Shown here: positions 25,668-34,332 of the stretch, piece after piece | Numbering within the stretch: position 1 is the first letter of the stretch | Layout of the letters: each line of letters opens with the position of its first letter | From: an uncultured Chlorobiota bacterium | GTDB taxonomy: Bacteria > Bacteroidota > Bacteroidia > Bacteroidales > JAADGE01 | Length of the DNA stretch: 41,418 nucleotides | Assembly (NCBI GenBank): GCA_947311445.1 | Contig: CAMZKV010000001.1 | Location: 1-41,418, forward strand | Reading direction: 5' to 3' | Translations under genes and position numbers: made by a program | Notes under the pieces: generated by a model | What the model saw: the letters and a program-made list of their open reading frames with translations, nothing else | The model's database searches: none | What the model was told of the DNA's origin: nothing

Positions 25668-26495
25668 CTATGTCTTCATATGTACATCCATTTGAGGGAA
25701 AGGTATTTTAATATTATTTTCATTAAACTTTTTATTAATGGTTTTTCTTATTTCACTCTTAGTTATTTCAATTCTAAAGTTATTTTCACTATAAAACATA
25801 AGTTGAAAATCTAAAGATGAGTTTCCAAAATCTGTAAAAATTGCTTTAACATTTTTATCTTTTGAAACTTCTTTATTAGTTTTTGCACTTTCTTCTAGAA
25901 TTTTTATAACTAAATCAACATCACTTCCGTAGGCAACTCCTACATTTATTCTAAAACGAGTTGTATTTGACTGATGGCTCCAATTTACAACTTTGCTTGT
26001 AGTAATTAGTGAGTTTGGAACAATAATTACAATGTCATCTCGGTTAATTACTTTTGAAGTTCGTAAGCCAATGCTTTGAACCACAACAATATCGTTTTCA
26101 ATTTCCAAAATATCCTCTACTTTTGTAGTTCCTTCGGTTAATAAAATTACACCTGAAATGATATCGTTAAAAGTTTGTTGCAAACCCATTCCTACACCTA
26201 CCAACAATGCTGCTGATCCTGCAAGAAGTACAGTGAGTTTTAAATTGGCAACTTCAAACATGAAGCCAATTGCTATTACCCAAATAAAATATTTAATAAG
26301 TTTATAAATTGCAAGATAATCTCCTCTTTCATGTTCGCTTTTTTCAATTTTTCTTTTAACTACTTTTTTTATTATCCAAAGTATAAATTTTGTAATAAGT
26401 AATATTACAATTATAAGAAACAACATATTCAATTTGAAAGAATAGTTATTGAAACTGAATAGTTTAAAATTTAATATTTCATTTATTTCTGTCAT
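25668..26495 (-). CDS. Small-conductance mechanosensitive channel (MscS family)
   Basis: This 275-residue inner-membrane protein relieves osmotic downshock in its family. Three transmembrane segments (LNMLFLIIVILLITKFILWIIK, YFIWVIAIGFMFEVANL, and the pore helix ALLVGVGMGLQQTFNDIISGVILL) lead into the MscS beta domain GLRTSKVINRDDIVIIVPNSLITTSKVVNWSH and a C-terminal alpha/beta domain. The pore helix has the Gly/Ala spacing expected for TM3. It is the minimal MscS size, without extra N-terminal helices. It is monocistronic or weakly linked to the small membrane gene upstream. Confidence 0.93.
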   Translation of the reverse strand: MTEINEILNFKLFSFNNYSFKLNMLFLIIVILLITKFILWIIKKVVKRKIEKSEHERGDYLAIYKLIKYFIWVIAIGFMFEVANLKLTVLLAGSAALLVGVGMGLQQTFNDIISGVILLTEGTTKVEDILEIENDIVVVQSIGLRTSKVINRDDIVIIVPNSLITTSKVVNWSHQSNTTRFRINVGVAYGSDVDLVIKILEESAKTNKEVSKDKNVKAIFTDFGNSSLDFQLMFYSENNFRIEITKSEIRKTINKKFNENNIKIPFPQMDVHMKT

Positions 26496-26663
26496 ATTAT
26501 TGTTTAAGACTAAATGTTGTTTTGCTATAAACCTTATTTTATAGTCACAATCTAAGTGCTAGAATTAACTTTATTAGCTTATTTTACATAAAAAAGATAA
26601 TTACTTTAAATTTTGGATGTAAGGGTTCTTTTGATTTTGAATATTTAATTTTGTTTAAACTAT

Positions 26664-26792
26664 CTAGTGTTTGTCCATAAATTCATCTTTATTTGACTTT
26701 CTTTTTCTGAATTGGTTTATAATCAAGAAAATTACTATTCCAATCATTATAAAAAGTGTAACTAATTTCAAAATTGCTATAACTTTAAACAT
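26664..26792 (-). CDS. Small single-pass membrane protein (42 aa)
   Basis: A short minus-strand frame starts at ATG 26792 and ends at TAG 26664-26666. It reads MFKVIAILKLVTLF, continues as an uninterrupted hydrophobic helix to about residue 27 (IVIFLII), then a basic stretch (RKRKS) and a short charged tail. Hydrophobic helix followed by positive charges predicts an N-out, C-in topology. It lies 25 bp before aroQ on the same strand side in a gap that otherwise has no gene. I do not recognise it. Support is the clean membrane-protein pattern and its position. Confidence 0.5.
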   Translation of the reverse strand: MFKVIAILKLVTLFIMIGIVIFLIINQFRKRKSNKDEFMDKH

Positions 26793-26817
26793 AATTTTTT
26801 TGTTTTTTAATTAACTA

Positions 26818-27231
26818 TTAAAGAAAACTTCTAACAGCAAGTTCATAAGATTTTAGTCCAAAACCAGAAATACTGCCTTTACAATATGGAGCGATTAAAG
26901 ATTTATGTCTTATTTTTTCTCTACTAAAAATATTTGAAATATGTACTTCAACAACTTTTGTTTTTATTGCTTTTATAGCATCAGCGATTGCAAGTGAAGT
27001 GTGCGTGTATGCAGCAGCATTTAAAATTATTCCATCAACAGAAAACCCTTTTTCTTGAAGTTTATTTATAATTTCACCTTCAATATTTGATTGATAGTAC
27101 TCAAAATTAATATCAGGAAATTTTGAAATAAGATTTTTATAAAAAACATCAAATGATTGTTTTCCATAAATTTCTTTTTCTCTAATTCCAAGTAAATTGA
27201 GATTTGGTCCGTTTATTATTAAAAGTTTCAC
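26818..27231 (-). CDS. aroQ: 3-Dehydroquinate dehydratase, type II
   Basis: AroQ dehydrates 3-dehydroquinate to 3-dehydroshikimate in aromatic amino acid synthesis. The 137-residue protein has the type II layout: NGPNLNLLGIRE with Arg17 and catalytic Tyr22, YYQSNIEGEIINKL, LNAAAYTHTS with Asn71 and His77, and EVHISN with His97. All active-site positions are present. It lies 24 bp beyond the ABC transporter stop on the same strand, so it may be read into from that operon. Confidence 0.96.
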   Translation of the reverse strand: MKLLIINGPNLNLLGIREKEIYGKQSFDVFYKNLISKFPDINFEYYQSNIEGEIINKLQEKGFSVDGIILNAAAYTHTSLAIADAIKAIKTKVVEVHISNIFSREKIRHKSLIAPYCKGSISGFGLKSYELAVRSFL

Positions 27232-27255
27232 TTTGAAATAATTATTTTCTATATT

Positions 27256-30200
27256 TTAATAAATGTTTTCTTTTCTATCTTTAATCTTGTTATTTATATT
27301 CTCAAAGAATCTAAATAGTCTTTTTATTAGGCTAAAATATAAAGCTATATAAAGAAATAAGCTGAATATCCATATAACAACAAAGTTTACCCAGTAGGTA
27401 GGATAGTATTTTCCATCCCAAAGTTTTTTCTTAGGAGCATAAAAATGTGAAACAATAACTTTTTCAGGGTATCTGAATATCATGTCTGTTTTTTGGTAAA
27501 GATGATTTTCATATTCAAAAATCTTTTTTAGCTCATTCTTGTTTGTAAGAATATCTTCGAGGGCTTCATTATGATATTGACGTTTTTGAGTTATATATAA
27601 CTTGTTTAATGAATCATTTTTTGTTTGTTCAAAAATAAACTTATCTTCAAGGGTTTCTGCAATTTTGTATCTGTCAATATAATATTGTCTTAATTCTTGA
27701 ATATATTTGTTTATTTTTTTTATTAATGCATCATCAACCTTATTTGCATTAATATCTTTAATGTTAAAATCCGGTTTTATATTCTTATTAAATTTTATTT
27801 CCTTTTCAAATTCATTTCTTATAAGTTTAAAATTAGATATTATTTTTTCATCTGGAATTGAATCGTTTTTATGTCTTTCATAATAACTAATTTTATTCTT
27901 AATATCATTAAGAATAAAATCTTTTTTATAGTTAGCAACATGTTTAATTTTTTCCCATTTATATATTGGTTTTTGGTATTTATTATTTACAAATTGGTTA
28001 ACGGCAAGTGCTTCATATGCCCATCTTGCAGTTATAATTTCGCCAAACCATGGTATTGTTCCGGGTTCTGTAATTGAAGGGTTTAGTTTTTCATATTTAA
28101 CAATTATGCCACTTAATACTATTTGTGGTATAATGAGAAAAGGAATTAGAATGTATATTGTTACGGAAGTTTTAAAGCCATCTGAAATGTTTAATCCCAT
28201 AAGAATAGCAAATGCCCATGTTGAAAAAAGAATTATCCAATATTCAAGGTACATTCCTCTAATTTCAAGAATTGAATTACCTATCAAAACAAAAGCAATT
28301 GCCTGATATGCTGCCAATCCAAACAGAATAAATATTTTAGAATATAAGTAACTACTTCTACTTAAATTTAGGAAAGATTCTCTGGCTCTTATTTTTCTGT
28401 CTTTTATAATTTCATCTGCACTTATGGTTAATCCTGTAAATAGTGCAATAATTACAGACATGAAAATAAAAACAGGGATATTATCATTCTCACTAAAGTT
28501 ATAACCATATTGGTTTTCAACAGAAACATTTATATATTTTATAATATAAGAAAGTAAAACTGCTAGAATTGGGGCTTCTAATAAGTTTATTATAAGATAT
28601 TGGACATTTGCAAGTTTAGATAAAATGTCTCTTTTTACAAAAATTGAAAATTGTTTAAATCTATTAGGTCTTTTAAAAGGTATTTCCGGTAAATCTATTG
28701 GTTCAGAATTATTTTCGGTTTCTTGTTCAAACTTTTTGTTTTTATTAAAATATGTGTACCATTCTAGTGGCTTGAATTTTCTTGTAGATGTAATATTTCC
28801 GTATTCATCTAAAATTTGAGATTCTAAAATATCAAATATTTGTTCGGCATTTACATTTCCACAAACAGAGCATTCACTTTCATTCCAATCAGCTTGTTTA
28901 ATCCTTGATTTAAAATACACTAAGGAATCTACAGGGTCTCCATTATAAACAACATAACCACCTTGATCAAGAATCATAAGCCTATCAAACATTTTAAAAA
29001 TATCTGATGATGGTTGGTGAATTACAACAAAAATTAGTTTGCCTCTTAAAGTTATTTCTTTTAAAAGGTCAAGAATATGTTCAGAGTCTCTTGATGAAAG
29101 CCCTGATGTTGGTTCATCAAGAAATAGTATTGCAGGTTCTCTAATTAACTCTAAGGCAATATTCAGCCTTTTTCTTTGTCCTCCACTAATTTTTTTATTT
29201 AATGGACTTCCAACTTTCATATCTCGAATCTCAAATAATCCTAAGTTTTTAAGTGTTTTTATAACTTTTTTTAAAATTTGTTGCTTACTTAGGCTACCGA
29301 AACAAAGTTTTGCATTGTAGTAAAGGTTTTGAAGTACGGTTAGGTCTTCTATCAATAAATCGTCTTGTGAAACATGTCCAATTATACCTTCAAGTTCTTC
29401 TTTATCATTATTTACATTATATCCATTAATTTTTACTTCTCCTGTTGTTGCAGGATAATTTCCATTTAGGAGATTTAATAAAGTTGATTTACCAGATCCG
29501 CTTGCACCCATAATCCCAACAAGTTTTCCACTTGTTTCAGTAAAATCTAGTTTATGAATTGCTTTTTTTCCACTTTTAAAACTATATCTTAAATCTTTTG
29601 CTTCAAAAACTATACTCGCAGTTTCTCCTTCTTCTTTATACGCTCTTACAATATCACTAAAATAAATAGGATTTCTTTTTACGTCCCTAATTGCAGAACC
29701 TATTGAAAGTGCATAAGCTCTATCTGTTAAAATTATTTGCCCATTTAAATAAAGTTCCTTAACACCATAATATTCAAATAAATACATATTTGAAATTGTA
29801 CTATAGTAAACTATTATTGGTTCATCTAATGATTTTGACTTTAAATGTTTTATCTTTTCAACTGTAGGCTTTTTTTTCTGAATTACTAAAATGTTTTCAA
29901 TTTCAGGAATTGAATTTTTAGAATTCATAACAAAACCTTTTAATCTTTCATATTCATCTAAAGGGATATAAAATGTTTCTGCTACGGTTTGAACAAATTC
30001 AAATTCTTGATTGCTTGCCTTACCTTCTGAGTTTATAAATTCTAATAATCTTACTACAACAATTATCTTTTGTTTAAGTGTTAATTCTTTATTTATTAAT
30101 GTACAAATTGATAAAATTCTTACCGAAGATGCAGCAATACGTTTTTGTCTTTTCCTATTTGCCCTTTTTTGATGGTCATGGTAATAATTATCAAATATTA

Positions 30201-30342
30201 TTAAATATTCATGAACAAGTTCTTTATTTAATTGTTGATTTAAGAATAGTTTTACCAATGGTCGCCTGGTATCCTCATTACTGTCAGGTCTGGCAATGAT
30301 TGCAAATAATTGCATTAGTGCTTTTAATATACTTTCACTCAT
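27256..30342 (-). CDS. ABCG-like ABC transporter with N-terminal TerB-like domain
   Basis: This 1028-residue half-transporter fuses nucleotide-binding and membrane domains in the ABCG (White) order. Residues ~1-150 look like a TerB-type helical bundle, and ~155-245 is a small strand-rich domain. The ATPase follows: Walker A GASGSGKST 279-287, signature SGGQ 386-389, Walker B FLDEP with Asp409-Glu410, and the IHQPS His switch. Residues ~505-530 contain a CSVCG motif. Residues ~570-770 hold five helices of an ABC2-type permease. A ~190-residue charged, coiled-coil-like loop then precedes the last helix (~1000). It is the last of three genes with a secreted protein and a lipoprotein. Confidence 0.9.
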   Translation of the reverse strand: MSESILKALMQLFAIIARPDSNEDTRRPLVKLFLNQQLNKELVHEYLIIFDNYYHDHQKRANRKRQKRIAASSVRILSICTLINKELTLKQKIIVVVRLLEFINSEGKASNQEFEFVQTVAETFYIPLDEYERLKGFVMNSKNSIPEIENILVIQKKKPTVEKIKHLKSKSLDEPIIVYYSTISNMYLFEYYGVKELYLNGQIILTDRAYALSIGSAIRDVKRNPIYFSDIVRAYKEEGETASIVFEAKDLRYSFKSGKKAIHKLDFTETSGKLVGIMGASGSGKSTLLNLLNGNYPATTGEVKINGYNVNNDKEELEGIIGHVSQDDLLIEDLTVLQNLYYNAKLCFGSLSKQQILKKVIKTLKNLGLFEIRDMKVGSPLNKKISGGQRKRLNIALELIREPAILFLDEPTSGLSSRDSEHILDLLKEITLRGKLIFVVIHQPSSDIFKMFDRLMILDQGGYVVYNGDPVDSLVYFKSRIKQADWNESECSVCGNVNAEQIFDILESQILDEYGNITSTRKFKPLEWYTYFNKNKKFEQETENNSEPIDLPEIPFKRPNRFKQFSIFVKRDILSKLANVQYLIINLLEAPILAVLLSYIIKYINVSVENQYGYNFSENDNIPVFIFMSVIIALFTGLTISADEIIKDRKIRARESFLNLSRSSYLYSKIFILFGLAAYQAIAFVLIGNSILEIRGMYLEYWIILFSTWAFAILMGLNISDGFKTSVTIYILIPFLIIPQIVLSGIIVKYEKLNPSITEPGTIPWFGEIITARWAYEALAVNQFVNNKYQKPIYKWEKIKHVANYKKDFILNDIKNKISYYERHKNDSIPDEKIISNFKLIRNEFEKEIKFNKNIKPDFNIKDINANKVDDALIKKINKYIQELRQYYIDRYKIAETLEDKFIFEQTKNDSLNKLYITQKRQYHNEALEDILTNKNELKKIFEYENHLYQKTDMIFRYPEKVIVSHFYAPKKKLWDGKYYPTYWVNFVVIWIFSLFLYIALYFSLIKRLFRFFENINNKIKDRKENIY

Positions 30343-30348
30343 TGGTAT

Positions 30349-30783
30349 TTAATTGTTTTGTTTTTCAATTTTAAGACCTATTAATATAACTGCAAAACCT
30401 GACGAACCTGCATTTGCTGAAAGCTTTGCTTCAATAAAGCATTCAATAGTAGATTCGAACTGAATATCCCAGTATTGTGTATTGTTAAATTCGGAATTGT
30501 TAAAAAGTTCATTTCTATCTTTATCAAAAATCTTAAATTTTAAATCTTTTTTTGACCCGCCACATGCAATTATCCTATATGTATTCCCCCCATAGAAAAT
30601 TGTATTAAATTCAGCAGTTTGTTCCTGAGTTATAAGACTTATATATTGCTGACCATCAGATATATACTCATTTCCAATATTTTTTTCACATTCAGAAATT
30701 AGCACATTAAACTGTGCTTTAACAAAATTTAAGTTAAATGTAAAAAGTAAAATTATAAATGGATATTTAATGTGATGCTTCAT
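30349..30783 (-). CDS. Secreted protein of unknown function, ABC operon member
   Basis: This 144-residue protein has a signal peptide (FIILLFTFNLNFVKAQ). The mature part contains two Cys-containing strands (LISECEKN, RIIACGGSKKDLKFKIFDKD), a WDIQFESTIECFIEAKL strand and a Gly/Ala-rich end (NAGSSGFAVILIGLKIE). The predicted all-beta fold resembles the small C2-like or PPC-like beta-sandwiches that bind at the cell surface, but I do not recognise a family. It starts 18 bp after the lipoprotein stop and ends 6 bp before the transporter start, so the three genes form an operon. Confidence 0.75.
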   Translation of the reverse strand: MKHHIKYPFIILLFTFNLNFVKAQFNVLISECEKNIGNEYISDGQQYISLITQEQTAEFNTIFYGGNTYRIIACGGSKKDLKFKIFDKDRNELFNNSEFNNTQYWDIQFESTIECFIEAKLSANAGSSGFAVILIGLKIEKQNN

Positions 30784-30801
30784 GAAAATATTATTTTTTA
30801 T

Positions 30802-31704
30802 CTATTTAATAATTAAATTCCTAACTTCTTCTGTTTTATTATAAATTTGTTCTAAAATCTTAGGATTAATTGTAATTGTTGTTTCGCTGATAATTATTGT
30901 CTTTTTTTCATCTGGTAAAACAATTTGTTTATCATACTTATAGAAAATATCTATTTTTTTGAACGTTTTCTTTAAATCATTGAGTTTATTTAAAACCTCA
31001 TTTGAAATACTATTCTCTTTACTATTGGTCTGAGTTAATAAAACAATCAAATTATTTAATGAATATTTTTGCTCACCTATTCTATTTATTAATATTTTAT
31101 TATTTGTCTTGTTTGTAATTTTATTTAATAAATGTAATCCTTCAATCCAACTTCCAACTATCACTAAAATAGCAGTATTTTCCCTCTCATTATCAGTAAG
31201 GTACATATCTGTTTCTCGATATGCTTTCGTGAAAATTATATTTAAAGAATCACTATTTTTAATATTTTTCTCAATATCTATCAGCAAATCTCCAGAATAT
31301 GTGTTTATAATCTGCAAATCTGAAGACAAGCTTCTTGCAACTTTAATATAGTTTGTAGTTGATGAAAACTGTTCATAAATATTAGTATATACTAAATCTG
31401 TTGTGTAAATCCCTAAATTTAAAGCCATTTTATCTGTCGAATGATATTGTTGCCTATTCTTAGGATTGTTAAGATAATCTTCATTATATTCTGCCGAAAC
31501 ACTCTTTATTAATTTTGCTGCATGAAAAGGTGATGGAATGCTAAAAAGCCTATTCTTAAATTTGAAAGTCCTTTCATTTTGATTGAATGTCTCTACATCC
31601 TTATCCGAATTAACTTCTTCATCTTCACCTTTGCATCCCATAAAAGAAAATGTAAAAATAAATATAAGTAAACTGAAAAATATTAATACTGAAAATCTAT
31701 TCAT
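30802..31704 (-). CDS. Bacteroidota lipoprotein of unknown function, ABC operon member
   Basis: This 300-residue protein has a lipobox ending at Cys24 (SFMGC), followed by an acidic linker. The body is helical, with SIPSPFHAAKLIKSVSAEYNEDYL, MALNLGIYTTDLVYTNIY and ILVIVGSWIEGLHLLNKI. I recall the same blocks (PSP..A.LIK, NLGIY.TDL, GGWVEGL) from a widespread uncharacterised Bacteroidota lipoprotein family; no function is known to me. It is first in the operon with the secreted protein and the ABCG-like transporter, which suggests that it serves the transporter at the periplasmic side or the outer membrane. Confidence 0.8.
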   Translation of the reverse strand: MNRFSVLIFFSLLIFIFTFSFMGCKGEDEEVNSDKDVETFNQNERTFKFKNRLFSIPSPFHAAKLIKSVSAEYNEDYLNNPKNRQQYHSTDKMALNLGIYTTDLVYTNIYEQFSSTTNYIKVARSLSSDLQIINTYSGDLLIDIEKNIKNSDSLNIIFTKAYRETDMYLTDNERENTAILVIVGSWIEGLHLLNKITNKTNNKILINRIGEQKYSLNNLIVLLTQTNSKENSISNEVLNKLNDLKKTFKKIDIFYKYDKQIVLPDEKKTIIISETTITINPKILEQIYNKTEEVRNLIIK

Positions 31705-31985
31705 GTGCCTAAAAATGTCTAATTAATTGATATTTAATATATAATAATTCTTTTGCTCCGCACATCGCAATTCTTACATTTTTTGCTAATAAATTAGTAT
31801 GCTAGATTATTGTATTGGGCATCAAAATATTTGTTATTACTTTTATTTGTTAAGTTTTTAAAATTAAAAAGTAAAAATTGTTTAAATACTAAAATGCTTG
31901 AGCAAAAAGTAAACCAAGTACAAATATATAACAATTTTCCTATTGATTATGTCTATGGCTTTAAATGTTCTAAAATATATTAATC

Positions 31986-32008
31986 TTATTTAAAATAATT
32001 CTAAATAA
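31986..32008. promoter_or_regulatory. PerR/Fur-like operator upstream of superoxide reductase
   Basis: The sequence ATTTAnAATnATTnTAAAT at 31988-32006 is a perfect inverted repeat at all specified positions, and its arms extend 2 bp each side. It has the 7-1-7 layout of Fur-family sites and matches the PerR box TTATAATnATTATAA at 13 of 15 positions. It ends 1 bp before the -33 element of the superoxide reductase promoter, so a bound repressor would block polymerase. The region is AT-rich, which raises the chance of coincidence, but the exact symmetry and placement support a real site. Confidence 0.55.
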
Positions 32009-32009
32009 T

Positions 32010-32039
32010 TTTGTTTTTAAAAAAAATTAGGTATATTTG
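32010..32039 (+). promoter_or_regulatory. Bacteroidota promoter of the superoxide reductase gene
   Basis: A -33 TTTG at 32010-32013 and a -7 TATATTTG at 32032-32039 are separated by 18 bp, near the 19-21 bp norm. The start codon at 32095 lies 55 bp after the -7 box, giving a leader of about 50 nt. Confidence 0.55.
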
Positions 32040-32094
32040 CAAATATAAATAATAAAGTATAAAAATATCTTTAACTCTTAAAATAATAACAAAA

Positions 32095-32478
32095 ATGGCA
32101 AAAATTAATCAATATCAAGACATTAGTCAAGTTGACAGAGAAGCAAAAAAAGACTATATAGACAGACATTCTCCTTTTATTCATTGTGCAGATTCTGCAA
32201 AAAAAGGGGAAAAATTTAAAGTGAAAGTTAAAATGGGAAATGAATATCCTCATCCTGACGATTTTGATCATTTCATAAAATATATTCAATTGTGGAGTGG
32301 AGAAACAATGCTAGCGGAAACAAACTTCCCTCCTGGAACATTTGGAAATATTTCAGGACATGCAGAAGTAGATTTTTACATTGTTCCTACTAAAACAAAT
32401 ATTAAATTAACTGCAATGGCATACTGTACAAAGCACGGTTTATGGCAAAGTGAAGTAAAGGAAGTTGCAGCTGAATAG
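32095..32478 (+). CDS. Superoxide reductase (neelaredoxin / desulfoferrodoxin C-domain type)
   Basis: This 127-residue single-domain enzyme reduces superoxide to peroxide at a mononuclear Fe(His)4Cys centre. The ligand set is complete: His25 (DRHSPF), His53 and His59 (YPHPDDFDHFI), Cys111 and His114 (YCTKHGLW). It lacks the N-terminal desulforedoxin domain, so it is the 1Fe type. The EKHxP motif that normally supplies the catalytic Lys reads Asp23-Arg24-His25. No rubredoxin gene is adjacent as electron donor. A PerR-like operator sits on the promoter and a strong terminator follows. Confidence 0.93.
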   Translation: MAKINQYQDISQVDREAKKDYIDRHSPFIHCADSAKKGEKFKVKVKMGNEYPHPDDFDHFIKYIQLWSGETMLAETNFPPGTFGNISGHAEVDFYIVPTKTNIKLTAMAYCTKHGLWQSEVKEVAAE

Positions 32479-32515
32479 TTTTCTTATAAAGTAGTATAGT
32501 AAATTAGTAATTGAT

Positions 32516-32546
32516 ACCCAATTCTTTCTAGAATTGGGTTTTTTAT
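32516..32546 (+). terminator. Rho-independent terminator after superoxide reductase
   Basis: A 10-bp perfect stem (ACCCAATTCT / AGAATTGGGT) with a TTCT loop spans 32516-32539 and is followed by a T-rich run. It lies 37 bp after the stop. The opposite strand lacks a T-run after the stem, so it serves the plus strand only, although it abuts the folD stop codon. Confidence 0.9.
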
Positions 32547-33415
32547 TTTTGTTTAGTTGCCAACAAAGTATTTTTCAACAAAGAAACAATAGTCATAGGT
32601 CCCACTCCACCGGGAACAGGTGTTATGTATGAACATTTAGGTGCAACTTCTTCAAACAAAACATCTCCCTTTAATTTCCAACCAGTTTTTGTTTTGTTAG
32701 ATTTCACTCTGTGTATTCCAACGTCTATAACAACTGCACCTTCTTTTACCATATCGGCAGTTACAAATCCTTGTTTGCCTATTGCTGCAATTAAAATATC
32801 TGCTTGTTTTGTTATTTTTCTTAAATTCTTTGTTCTACTATGGCAAATAGTTACTGTTGCATTTCCTGTTTTGCTTTTTTGAGACATCAGAATACTTATA
32901 GGTTTGCCAACAATATTACTTCTTCCTATAACTACACAATGTTTTCCAGATGTTTCAATATTATATCTATCTAAAAGTTCTATTATCCCTTGAGGTGTAG
33001 CAGAAACAAAAGCAGGTAAACCCAAAGTCATTCGTCCAATATTTATAGGATGAAAACCATCAACATCTTTTTTGGGTGCAACTGATTCTATTATTTTTTC
33101 TTCCGAAATATGTTCCGGTATAGGTAGCTGGATAATTAATCCATCAATATCTTGATTGTCATTTACTTCTTTTATTTTTTTTATAAGTTCATCTTCCGAA
33201 ACAGAATTATCAAATCTTATCAAACTAGATTCAAACCCAACCTGATCACATGACTTTACTTTATGAGAAACATATGTTTCACTTGCTCCATCATTCCCTA
33301 CAAGAATTGCAGCTAAATGTGGTCGTTTTCCTCCCTGTCTAATGATTTGTTTAACTTCTTCGGCAATTTCAAGTTTAATTTGTTTTGAAGTTTCTTTTCC
33401 GTCCAGAATTTTCAT
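32543..33415 (-). CDS. folD: Methylenetetrahydrofolate dehydrogenase / cyclohydrolase (FolD)
   Basis: FolD interconverts methylene-, methenyl- and formyl-tetrahydrofolate for purine and fMet synthesis. The 290-residue protein carries [14 protein letters not shown], with the catalytic Tyr and Lys of the YxxxK motif, [26 protein letters not shown], the NADP-binding [14 protein letters not shown] and the closing [17 protein letters not shown]. All signatures are intact. It is convergent with superoxide reductase, and the shared gap of 64 bp contains the plus-strand terminator. Confidence 0.97.
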   Translation of the reverse strand: MKILDGKETSKQIKLEIAEEVKQIIRQGGKRPHLAAILVGNDGASETYVSHKVKSCDQVGFESSLIRFDNSVSEDELIKKIKEVNDNQDIDGLIIQLPIPEHISEEKIIESVAPKKDVDGFHPINIGRMTLGLPAFVSATPQGIIELLDRYNIETSGKHCVVIGRSNIVGKPISILMSQKSKTGNATVTICHSRTKNLRKITKQADILIAAIGKQGFVTADMVKEGAVVIDVGIHRVKSNKTKTGWKLKGDVLFEEVAPKCSYITPVPGGVGPMTIVSLLKNTLLATKQK

Positions 33416-33519
33416 TTTTGGATTTTTTTTAAAAGTTTTTGCAAATATATTTTTTTAAAAGATACTTAGGTGTAAATAATAATTTTTATTGATTTTTTAT
33501 TCGGAATTTACAAAAAAAA

Positions 33520-34332
33520 CTAATTATCAAATCTCGGGTTTACAACATTATTATATATTGAACCGAATGTGTAACTTAGTCCTACCGACATCCAATAAGA
33601 ATAGTTTGATGCTATTTGTTTCTGTTTCAATAATATATCTTCATAACTTGCTTCTGATTTTCTTAAATTTAATTGATTTCTTATTAAAGAACCACCACCT
33701 GAAACATTAAAAGACAAACCTTTAAAAAGTCTAATATTTAATCTGGTAAAAGCATCAATATTATATTTTGAGAAATCATGCAAAAAACTTGTACCTGTAA
33801 TTGATGTATTTATTGAACCCCATTTTTTTGTAATTTTATATGCCAATGCTAACTTACTTAATGCCAAATGTTCTTTTGTTTTTAAATAAATTGTAGTATC
33901 AATATAATCTGCGTATTTATAAGCTGCACCTAATCTGATTGTTAGTTGCTTTACGGATGAATTTGAATATGGGAAAATATTATATTCTATTGCAGGATAA
34001 ATGTTTGCATAAAAATTATAATTACTAAAAGTGGAACTTCCTCCGCTAATTTTTCCTCCTACCGACCAGTGTTCATTAATACTTTTTACAATTAAAGCAT
34101 CGCCAGTATAGGATTTGTTTTCAGAAATAATTGTATTAGAAGAGTTTATAATAAAACTGTTTTTAGAATAATTACTTCCAGCCTCAAAAATATATTTCCA
34201 ATCAGGTGTTATTCTTTCAGCACTAATACTTGTCCATAAATTGAAATTAGAATAACTACTTTCGCCTCTAAGCCATGAATTTGCTCTTGTTCTAAAAACC
34301 CAACTATTCCATTTGTCTTTTACAATTTCTTT
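33520..34332 (-). pseudogene. C-terminal beta-barrel part of a gene split by an in-frame TAA
   Basis: The frame of the upstream secreted gene continues past its TAA (34335-34333) without any shift for another 270 codons to the stop at 33520. The encoded sequence (KDKWNSWVFRTRANSWLRGE, then NFNLWTSISAERITPDWKY and a closing SYWMSVGLSYTFGSIYNN) is a run of amphipathic strands typical of an outer-membrane barrel. It has no signal peptide and no sensible start, since the first non-ATG start lies far inside. The two parts together would be one 425-codon barrel protein. It is either a recent nonsense mutation, a read-through or a sequencing error. Confidence 0.7.

Noticed and set aside
25599-25814. 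A 71-codon plus-strand frame between tnaA and mscS
   Set aside because: Most of it is antisense to the mscS 3' end, and its translation shows no signal or domain. Only the mscS frame fits a family.
26525-26544. A hairpin (CTATAAA / TTTATAG) upstream of the MscS gene
   Set aside because: The stem is 7 bp and nearly all A-T, with no T-run and no known motif. It is not distinguishable from chance.
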